From AC-32 sp963704005 (GTDB taxonomy: Bacteria > Actinomycetota > Thermoleophilia > Gaiellales > Gaiellaceae), in assembly GCA_963704005.1 (NCBI GenBank), contig CAVPGJ010000004.1:248001-312000 (forward strand): a stretch of 64,000 bases of DNA. Direction: 5' to 3'. The notes beneath the pieces are model-generated. The model was not told the origin of the DNA. It searched no databases and saw only the letters and a list, made by a program, of their open reading frames with translations. This document shows, in pieces, positions 19,705-28,800 of this stretch. Position 1 is the first letter of the stretch, and every line of letters starts with the position of its first letter. Both the position numbers and the translations under genes were made by a program.

Positions 19705-21777
19705 ATGGGGTCTTCTCGGAGCTTGCGTATGGTCGCGACGCTTGCGCTCGGGTGCGCGCTCGTGCTCGCGCTCGCCGGCGGGACACGGGCCGGCGCGGGG
19801 CAGGCTCGCGTCGCCTGCAATCCGACGACCACCAACGACGGGCCGGCGATGTCCGGCTCGCTCCGCGACTGCATCATCCAGGCGAACCAGTCGGCGGGCG
19901 CCTCGACGATCGCCCTCCAGGCCGGCGCGATCTACACGCTCACCATCCCGGACGCGGGAAGCTGCGACGGCGGCGACCAAGAGGACGACGCCGCCACGGG
20001 CGACCTCGACGTCAACGCCAACACGACGATCGACGGGAACGGCGCGACGATCGAGGCGGAGCCGGTGCTTTGCAACCGGGTCTTCGACACCGATGCGACG
20101 GTCACGCTCATAGACATGACGGTCGAGGGCGGCTTCTCCTGCAACGCCCCCTCCGGCGTCGGCGGCGCCGGGATCCTGAACGAGGACACGCTCACGCTCA
20201 ACAACGTCATCGTCCAGAGCAACATCTCCAACTGCCGGGGCGGCGGAATCGAGAACGAGGTCGGCGGGAACACGACGCTGACCGATTCGACGGTCAGCGG
20301 CAACTCCTCGCCGAACGGGGGCGGCGGCGGGATCTACAACCTCGGCGAGCTCACCCTGACCGGCTCCACGGTGAGCGGGAACGACGGCCACATCGGCGGC
20401 GGCGGCGGCATCGCCGACGTCGGCGGGAACCTGACCACGACCGCGAGCACGATCGCGAACAACACCGGCAGCGGGCTCTACAACACGAACTCGGTCACCG
20501 GTGCTCCGTCGAACGTCACGCTCACGAGCACGACGATCGCCTTCAACAACTCGATCAGCACCCGGTCCGGCGGCATCCACAACGACAACTCGTCGATGGT
20601 CACCATCGACAACTCGATCGTCGCCGGGAACTCCGGCGGCAACGGCGGAACCAACGGTCCCGACTGCGGCGGCAACGCGCTCGTCTTCGACACGAACTGG
20701 TTCTCGAGCTACAACGTCTACGGGGACGCCACCTGCCCGCATAACTCCGACTCCAACGACATCATCACCGCGAGCCCGGGCCTCGGGCACCTGGGCCAGT
20801 TCGGCGGCCCGACCAGGACCGTGCTCGTGCTCGCGGGCAGCCCGGCGATCGACCATGGTTCCTCCTTCTCGGGGCCCGACCAGCGTGGCATCCTCGCGTT
20901 CAACGGGGCCCGCGACACCGGCGCCTTCGAGTACGTGCCCGGGATCCAGGCGGCGTTCTCCTCCAGCCCCGCCAGTCCGGTCGTCGGCGCCCCGGTGACC
21001 TTCACGAACCTCTCGACCGACCCCAACGACGCATTGCATTCGTCCTACTGGGATTTCGGCGACGGCGCGAGCACGGCGAACCCGATGCCGGTCCACTCGT
21101 ACACGGCCGCAGGCACCTACACCGTTGGATTGGACTACTCCGACAGCCTCGGCGCCGCCGGCGAGGTCTTCCACGACGTGGTGGTGCAGTCGGCGGCACC
21201 CCCACCGCCCCCGCCCCCGCCGCCCCCGCCGCCTCCGCCCCCGCCACCGGGGCCGCCCGTGAACGGCAAGAACGGCAACGTCGCCCCGGTCAGCGGCACG
21301 GTGCTCGTGCGCCTGCCGCACACGCACACCTTCGTCCCGCTCACCTCGCTGAAGCAGATCCCGGTCGGGTCGGAGCTCGACACGATCCATGGCCGCGTGC
21401 GCCTGACGAGCTCGGCCGGAGGCAAGAAGACCCAGACCGCCGACTTCTACCAGGGCCGCTTCATCTTCACCCAGAAGAAGGCCAAGAAGCCGGTGACCCT
21501 CCTCACGCTCTCGGACCCGCTCTCCTGCCCGAAGAAGCACTTCTCCGCGGCGGAGAAGAAAAAGAAGCGGCACCTCTGGGGCTCGGGCAAGGGCAAGTTC
21601 CGCACCAAGGGCAAGAACGCCTCGGCAACCGTGCGCGGGACGATCTGGCTGACCCAGGACACCTGTACGACGACGCTCGTCCACGTCAAGCGGGGCGTGG
21701 TCGACGTCCTCGACTTCGTCAAGCACAAGCACGTGCTCGTCAAGGCCGGGCACACCTACGTCGCCCACGCTCGCTGA
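19705..21777 (+). CDS. Secreted beta-helix/PKD protein with polyproline linker and FecR-like C-terminus
   Basis: This intact 690-residue protein is the simplest full member of the family. It begins MGSSRSLRMVATLALG and has a signal peptide (1-30). A parallel beta-helix rich in GGGI and SGN turns runs to about residue 410. A PKD domain with WDFGDG (about 413-500), a polyproline linker (about 501-518) and the shared domain (520-690) follow. The latter contains IPVGSELDT, GRVRLT, DFYQGRFIF, HLWGSGKG, VRGTIWLTQD and RGVVDV. Its two halves resemble FecR-type beta modules. The shared domain is almost identical to that of the gene at 31580. No enzyme motif is present, and a surface-displayed adhesive or structural role is inferred. 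Confidence 0.82.
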   Translation: MGSSRSLRMVATLALGCALVLALAGGTRAGAGQARVACNPTTTNDGPAMSGSLRDCIIQANQSAGASTIALQAGAIYTLTIPDAGSCDGGDQEDDAATGDLDVNANTTIDGNGATIEAEPVLCNRVFDTDATVTLIDMTVEGGFSCNAPSGVGGAGILNEDTLTLNNVIVQSNISNCRGGGIENEVGGNTTLTDSTVSGNSSPNGGGGGIYNLGELTLTGSTVSGNDGHIGGGGGIADVGGNLTTTASTIANNTGSGLYNTNSVTGAPSNVTLTSTTIAFNNSISTRSGGIHNDNSSMVTIDNSIVAGNSGGNGGTNGPDCGGNALVFDTNWFSSYNVYGDATCPHNSDSNDIITASPGLGHLGQFGGPTRTVLVLAGSPAIDHGSSFSGPDQRGILAFNGARDTGAFEYVPGIQAAFSSSPASPVVGAPVTFTNLSTDPNDALHSSYWDFGDGASTANPMPVHSYTAAGTYTVGLDYSDSLGAAGEVFHDVVVQSAAPPPPPPPPPPPPPPPPPGPPVNGKNGNVAPVSGTVLVRLPHTHTFVPLTSLKQIPVGSELDTIHGRVRLTSSAGGKKTQTADFYQGRFIFTQKKAKKPVTLLTLSDPLSCPKKHFSAAEKKKKRHLWGSGKGKFRTKGKNASATVRGTIWLTQDTCTTTLVHVKRGVVDVLDFVKHKHVLVKAGHTYVAHAR

Positions 21778-21857
21778 GCGGGCTCAAGAGCCGTCGCACG
21801 GTCAACTCTGCGCTCGATTGACCGCTCATAGTGCTGCGTGATACACACACACCCGGG
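21769..21857 (+). repeat. Duplicated intergenic cassette boundary, copy A (copy B 25633-25718)
   Basis: The stretch from the last codons of the upstream gene through the intergenic GAGCGGGCTC...GCTCGATTGACC block and promoter to the next GGGATGGGGTTTCCTCG is nearly the same at 21769 and 25633. This shows that whole gene cassettes, including promoter, were duplicated in tandem. Confidence 0.8.
21818..21847 (+). promoter_or_regulatory. Array promoter copy 3 (leaderless)
   Basis: TTGACC (21818-21823), an 18-nt spacer ending in GCGTGA and TACACA (21842-21847) within a short CA run are followed by ATG 21858 after 10 nt. Confidence 0.65.
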
Positions 21858-24800
21858 ATGGGGTTTCCTCGGAGCTTGCGCATGTTGGCGACGCTTGCGC
21901 TCGGTTGCCTGCTCGTGCTTGCGCTCACGGGCGGCACGCAGGCCGGCGGTGTGGTGCGCCTCGGCGACCCGACCAGAACGGACGACCCCGGCCCGCCGGC
22001 CGACACGGGGTCCCTGCGCGACACCATCATCAAGGCGAACGCCGCCGGCGGCGGGACGATCACCCTCAACCCGATCGACGGTAACGACGTCTTCACGCTC
22101 TCGATCGACGACAACAATCAGAGCGGCGACCCGATCTGCGACTGGGCCGACCACGAAGACGCTGCCGCGACGGGCGATCTCGACATCACGAGCAACGTCA
22201 CCATCCACGGCAACGGAGCGACGATCGACGCGTACGCGGTGTGCGACCGGATCTTCGACGTCCAGTCGGGAGCGACGCTCACGCTCGACAACGTCAATCT
22301 CGAGGACGGCGACGTGTGCGCCCCGCTTCCCGAATCCTCGGGCGCGGGGATCCGGAATCGGGGGACGCTCTCACTCAACCACGTGACGATCGGCGACTCG
22401 TTCGCCGCGAACGACAGCTCCGACCTGTGCTCGGGCGGAGGTGTCGGCAACGAGCCGAATGCAACGGCGACGATCACCGACTCGACGATCGGCGGCGACT
22501 TCCTCTACACCGAGAGCATCTATGGGTTCAACGGCAACGGGGCATACCAGGGCGGCGGGATCTACAACCGCGGGATGCTCACGCTGAGCGGTACCACCGT
22601 CAGCGGGAACTACGGCTGGACCGGCGTCGGAGGTGGGATCTTCAACACGGGCACGCTGACGGCTGTCGCGAGCACCCTGGCGAACAACTACGGCACGGGT
22701 CTCTCCGAGGGCGAGGGCTCCGCCGGGCTCCAGAACGTGACGATCGCCCGCAACGACTCGGTCAGCTCGTACGGCGGCGGGATCGAGAACGACGGCGGGA
22801 CGGTCTCGATCGTGAACTCGATCGTGGCTGCGAACACCGGCGGGGCGGACTCCGACCACGCCGACTGCCAGGGCGATGCCTTCGGTGGCTCGAACTCCCA
22901 CAACCTCTTCGGCACGAGCGGCTGCCCGGTGAACGTCGACGCCGGGGACATCCTCTCGGCCGCGCCCGGGCTCGGTCATCTCGCACCGGTCGGGGGGCCG
23001 ACGGAGACGATCATGCTCCTGGCCGGCAGCCCGGCGATCGACAAGGGCGACAACGGCAGCTTCAGCTTGCGGGGGAAGGACCAGCGGGGCATTCCCGCCT
23101 GCTGCGGTCCGGCTCCGATCTCGGACATCGGCGCCTTCGAGTTCGTGCCCGGCGTGCACGCGGATTTCACGTTCGCTCCGGCGACGCCGTTTCCCGGCGA
23201 GAACGTGAACTTCACGAACGGCTCGACGGACGGCAACGACCAATCGCTCCGCTCGTTCTGGGGCTTCGGTGACTACACGAGCTCGACGGACGCCGACCCG
23301 GGCCACGTCTTCGACTACGCGGACGTGTTTCCGGTGCTGCTCGACGCCTGGGACACCTCCGGCGCCGCGGACGAGGTCGAGCAGGACGTGAACGTCCTGT
23401 CGACCCTGACCATCGAGAAGACCGCCGACAACGCGCAGGTGCAGGAGGGCGATCCGATCGGCTTCACGGTGAAGCTGACGAACACCCAGGACGCCGCGGT
23501 GAGCGGGATCAGCGTGCAGGACAACCTCCCGTCCGGTCCCGGCGTCAACTGGTCGCTCGACCCCGGCTCGAGCCCCGGCTGGTCGGTCAGCGGCAGCCCG
23601 CCGAATCAGAACCTGACCTACGACGGAACGCCCCTCGCCGGGTTCGGGAGCACGACGGCGCACGTCGTCAGCTCGACGACCCTCGACTCCTGCCAGGACT
23701 ACGACAACATCGCCTCCTACACGCTCCCTTCGGGAGAGTCCGGCTCGGCTGCCGACTCGACGACGGTCACCGGCTGCTCGCCTCCGCCGCCACCCCCTCC
23801 GCCACCACCTCCGCCCCCGCCGCCCCCGCCCACGTACGCAGACATCGCCTCGACCGGTCCGCTCGAGCACGTCTACATCGGAAAGGACCTGAGTTGCCAG
23901 ATCGCGCACACCGGCGACTCGTTCTTCGAGTTCTTTCCGGCGAGCACGATTCCGGGCGACTGCGGCACCTTCATCGTCACCGGCGGCAACCTCTACGCGC
24001 CGGACTTCCTCGGCTCCACGCCGTTCACGCCGGTCAGCCAGACGGCCGTGACGGGAACCGGCACGGCCGGGGATCCCTACAAGGTGGTCACGAACGTTGA
24101 CGTCGGAGCAACCGGCCTGCACATCCAGCAGACCGACACCTATGTGGTCGGAGACGAGTCCTACCGCACCGACGTCGCGATCTCGAACACCGGCGCCTCG
24201 ACAAGCGGGATCCTCTACCGGGCCGGAGACTGCTACCTCGGCGGATCGGACAGCGGCTACGGGTTCACCGAGACCATCGACACGCGCAACGCCGTCGGCT
24301 GCTCGGAGACTGCGAACAACTCGCCGCCCGGACGGATTGAGGAGTGGGTGCCTCTCACCGGCGCAAACAACTTCTACGAGTCGTACTACGGCTCGGTCTG
24401 GAACTCGATCGGCGGTCTCACCGCCTTCCCCGACACGTGCGACTGCACGACCTCCGAGGACAACGGCGGCGGAGTCAGCTGGAATTTCACGGCGCCGGCC
24501 GGTGCGACGGTGACGTTCTCGCAGCTCACGGCCTTCTCTCCCAGCGGGCACGTGCCGCTCGTCACCACGAAGACGGTCGACAACTCGACGGCGACGGCCG
24601 GCTCGCAGGACGGCTACACGATCACCATCGCCAACCCGAACCCGAACGCCGTCTCGCTGAGCACGATCACGGACACGCTTCCGGCTGGATTCAGCTACGT
24701 GCCGGGCTCGAGCACGGGCGTGACGACGGGCGATCCCGGGATCGCCGGGCAGACCCTGACCTGGACCGGCCCGTTCATGGTCGCTGCGAGCGGGAGCGTG

Positions 24801-25641
24801 TCGCTCCATCTCCTGGCCGCCGTCTCCGCCATCCCGGGTGGGTACTACAACGACGCGGGCGGCGCGGCCGCGGCGGGCGGTTACATCGTTCTCCCGACCG
24901 GGCCGACGGCGCTGGTCACCGTCACGCAGGCGTCGCCTCCGCCACCGCCCCCGCCGCCCCCCACCGCCACCGCCACCGCCACCGCCACCGCCACCGCCAC
25001 CGCCACCGCCACCGCCACCGCCACCGCCACCACCGCCACCCCCGCCACCCCCGCCACCCCCGCCACCCCCGCCACCCCCGCCACCGCCTCCGCCGCCGTT
25101 CACGCCGCCGCCGCCGCCGGTGAACGGCAAGACGGGGAACGTCGCTCCGGTCAGCGGCACGGTCTACATCCGCCTTCCCGGCGGCAAGTTCGTCCCCTTG
25201 ACCGCTGGCGAGCAGATCCCGGTCGGGGCAGAGGTCGACACGACTCACGGCCGCGTCCGCCTGACGACCTCGGCCGGGGGCAAGAAGAAGCAGACGGCCG
25301 ACTTCTACCAGGGGCGCTTCATCTTCAGGCAGAAGAAGGCCAAGAAGCCGGTCACGGTGCTCGTGCTGTCCGAGCCGCTCGCCTGCTCGAAGGCCAAGCA
25401 CGCGGCCGATGCGTCGACGAAGAAGAAGAAGCGGAAGCTGTGGGGCTCGGGCAAGGGCAAGTTCCAGACGAAGGGCAAGAACGCCTCGGCGACTGTGCGC
25501 GGGACGATCTGGCTGACCCAGGACACCTGCACGACGACGCTCGTCCACGTCAAGCGCGGCGTCGTCGACGTCTTCGACTTCGCCAAGCACAAGCACGTCT
25601 CCGTCAAGGCCGGCCATACCTACGTCGCCCACGCTCGCTGA
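21858..25641 (+). CDS. Large secreted beta-helix/PKD/DUF11 protein with two polyproline linkers and FecR-like C-terminus (frameshift in C6 tract)
   Basis: With one base removed from the C6 run at 24957-24962 this encodes about 1260 residues. The order is a signal peptide, beta-helix (to about 430), PKD-like domain (435-515), DUF11-type repeat (515-640) and first polyproline. An unassigned cysteine-containing domain (about 659-893) with TYVVGDESYRTDVAI follows, then a second DUF11-like repeat (895-1030), a long polyproline tract and the FecR-like domain (about 1088-1260). As read, translation would pass into Thr-Ala/Thr-Pro repeats and lose the C-terminal domain. Whether the C6 tract is a sequencing error or a real on/off switch is open. 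It begins MGFPRSLRMLATLALG behind array promoter copy 3. Confidence 0.76.
24957..25085 (+). repeat. Proline-coding microsatellite: C6 tract, (CCACCG)11, then 9-mer repeats
   Basis: C6 at 24957-24962 runs into eleven perfect CCACCG units (24961-25026), then about five CCACCCCCG-type 9-mers to about 25085. The 6- and 9-nt units change linker length in frame, while the C6 tract changes the frame. Confidence 0.9.
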
Positions 25642-25681
25642 GCGGGCTCGAGAGTCGTCGTACGGTCAGCTCCGCGCTCGA

Positions 25682-25710
25682 TTGACCCGGAATGTGGCGC
25701 GTGATACACA
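25682..25710 (+). promoter_or_regulatory. Array promoter copy 4, in front of a truncated leader
   Basis: TTGACC (25682-25687), a 17-nt spacer ending in GCGTGA and TACACA (25705-25710) lie 8 nt before ATG 25719, exactly as in the intact family genes. Here the reading frame is only 35 codons, so the promoter probably now serves the gene starting at 25823. Confidence 0.65.
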
Positions 25711-25718
25711 AACCTGGG

Positions 25719-25826
25719 ATGGGGTTTCCTCGCAGCATGCGTGGCGTCGCAACGCCTGGCACTCGATCACTCGCTCGCGTTGACGCTCGCCGCATTACGC
25801 CTTCTCGACGGGGAGCGAGAGCTTGA
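25719..25826 (+). pseudogene. Relic of a beta-helix family gene start
   Basis: The frame opens MGFPRSMRGVATPGTRS, matching the first residues of the protein at 21858 (MGFPRSLRMLATLALG). It then diverges, loses the hydrophobic signal core and stops at 25824-25826. The stop overlaps the TTG start of the next gene (TTGA). It looks like the 5' stub left when another coding sequence replaced the rest, or possibly a leader peptide coupled to the next gene. Confidence 0.6.
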
Positions 25827-28800
25827 GTCTCCGCAAGCAAGGAGAAACGACAAGGGCGGTTCTGGCATTCGTGCGCAAGCGGACCCTCTGGGTCGTCGCG
25901 ATCTTCACGTTGACCGCCATCGCGACCCTCGCCGCCCAGGCAGCGACACGGGGTTCGGGCCCCGCGGCGGCGGACGGGATCGTTGCCGTCGCCCTTCCAA
26001 AGGTCGCCCCGGAGGTCTTCCGCGGCGACGTCCGGAAGCTGCCGCAGGTCCCGACCCAGATCCGGACGGTGCGCGAGCCCCAGGAGCCCGAGGGCCTGAA
26101 GCAAACCTCCGGGCGTGCCGTTCCCCAGGCTCCGAACCCTGCCGAGGCGCAGATGCCCGCCCCGATCCAGAACTTCGCCGGCCTGAGCAGGACCGACACC
26201 TGCACGGGCGGCCAGTGCGGTGGAGGGATCCCGCCCGACACGAACGGCGAGGTTGGCCACAACTACTACATCCAGGCGGTCAACACCGCCTACGGCATCT
26301 ACGACAAGACCGGGAAGCTGCTTGCCTCCTTCACCGAGAACGCCCTCTGGTCGGGGTCGGGCACCTTCTGCGGGGGCCACGGGGGCGGCGATCCGGTCGT
26401 GGTCTACGACCCGATGGCGGACCGCTGGATCCTGACCCACCTGGCCTACAGCGGCTCAGGCACCCAGGGGCCCTTCTACGAATGCCTCGCCGTCTCCAAG
26501 ACGAGCAACCCCGTTACCGGCGGCTGGACCCTCTACGCGGTCCCGACCGATACGGGTGTCGCCGGGCAGCCCCCGGCCAACACGCTCAACGACTACCCGA
26601 AGTTCGGCATCTGGACAGACTGCCTCTACTACTCGGCGAACGGCTTCCTGAACGGCGCTACGTACAACGGCGGCGAGTTCGGCTCCTTCAGCCGCAGCGA
26701 CATGTACGCCGGCGTGCCGCTGACGGGCGCCCTGGGCTTCGCCCCCAGCACGAACGATTTCTTCTCGATGATCCCGAGCAACCTGAGCGCGCCCGGGGCC
26801 TCCGGGCTGCCCGCGGCCGGGACGCCGAACTACTACGTCCAGGAGTCGCTCACCGCCCACAACTTCCGAGTGCGCACGTTCACCGCCGGGACAAACTGCG
26901 GCAGCCCCGCCGGCGCCCCCGCCGTCCTCAGCGGGCTGACGATCGTCAACCAGACGAGCTACGACGGCAGCGGCACCGGCGTGCCCCAGCCGAACACCAC
27001 GGGCACGCTCGACCCGCTCTTCGACCGGATGATGCAGAAGGTGCAGTACCGCAAGGTCGGGAGCACGGAATCCCTCTGGGTCGTCCACACGGTGCAGAAC
27101 TCCGGCGCGACAGAACGGCCGCAGTGGGCCCAGATCGACGTCACCGGCGGCAAGATCAATCCGACGCCGGTCCAGCAGCAGATCTACGGTCCCGACAGCA
27201 CGCTCTATCGCTGGATGCCGAGCATCGCAGCCGACAGGGACGGCAACGTCGCGCTCGCCTACTCGACCTCGAACGGGACGAGCCCGAACTTCCCGAGCAT
27301 CGCCTACTCGGGCCGCCTCGCGGGCGACCCCCTGAACACGCTTCCGCAGACGGAGACCCAGCTCGTCGCCGGCAACGGCTCCCAGACCAACAACTGCAGC
27401 CCAACAGGAGGCGGCTGCCCTCGCTGGGGCGACTACAGCTCGCTCAGCGTCGATCCCTCCGACGGCTGCACCTTCTGGGTGACCAACGAGTACTACGTCA
27501 ACCAGGCCAACGGCAGCGCCGGCAACTGGAACACGCGGATCGGCTCGTTCAAGTTCCCGTCCTGCGTCCCGAACGTCAGCATCACGAAGACCGCCGATAA
27601 CCCCAGCGTCTCGGCCGGTTCGCTGATCGGGTTCACGGTGAAGATCAGCAACGCCGGGGCCAACCGGGTAACCGGCGTGGTGTTCAGCGACCCGCTGCCC
27701 GCCGGCGCCGGCGTGAGCTGGTCGATCGACCCCGCCAACAGCGACTCGGGCTGGTCGGTCACGGGCTCGCCGCCGAGCCAGTCGCTCGCGCTCGACCTGA
27801 AGGCGACGATCAACCCCGGGGCGAGCACGACGGCTCACGTCCTCAGCGCGACGACGCCCAGCTCGTGCCAGACCTACGACAACACCGCGAGCTTCACGGC
27901 CAACACGGAGTCGGGCTCGGCCTCGGCCTCGACGACCGTCAACTGCCCCAGCCTGGCGATCAGCAAGAGCGCCGATGCCGCCTCGGTCAGCGCCGGCGCC
28001 CAGATCGGCTACACGGTGACCCTGAACAACAGCGGCGCCGGCACGGCGAGCGGCCTGAGCGTGAGCGACCCCCTGCCCGCCGGTAGCGGCGTCAACTGGG
28101 CGCTCGACGCCGCCGGCTCGAGCTCCGGCTGGTCGGTCACGGGCTCGCCGCCGAGCGAGAGCCTCGCCTACAGCCCGACCACCCTCGCCGCGAACACGAG
28201 CACGCACGCGCACGTCGTCAGCTCGACGAGCGCCGGCTCCTGCAAGAGCTACGCGAACACGGCCGGCTACGCGAGCAGCAACGGCGGCTCCGGCCAGGCC
28301 TCGGCCTCGACGACCGTCAACTGCCCCAGCCTCGCGATCACAAAGACCGCCGATGCCGCCTCGGTCAGCGCCGGCGCCCAGATCGGCTACACGGTCACGC
28401 TCGCAAACAGCGGCGCGGGCACGGCCAGCGGGCTCTCGATCAGCGACCCGCTGCCGGCCGGTAGCGGCGTCAGCTGGTCGCTCGACGCCGCCGGCTCGAG
28501 CTCCGGCTGGTCGGTGGCGGGCTCGCCCCCGAACCAGATCCTGAGCTACAGCCCGAGCGCGCTGGCGGCGGGCACGAGCACGCACGCGCACGTGCTCAGC
28601 GCAACGAGCGGGAGCTCCTGCAAGAGCTACTCGAACACGGCCACCTACCTGAGCGGCAACGGCGGCTCCGGCCAGGCCTCGGCCTCGACGACCGTCAACT
28701 GCCCCAGCCTGGCGATCGCAAAGACCGCCGATGCCGCCTCGGTCAGCGCCGGCTCCCAGATCGGCTACACGGTGACGCTCGGTAACAGCGGCGCCGGCAC

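Noticed and set aside
18700..25160. Long minus-strand frames with polyglycine runs opposite the array genes
   Set aside because: They are the complement of proline-coding and GC-rich sequence, with Arg/Gly/Val composition and no domains. The plus-strand genes have signal peptides and conserved modules.
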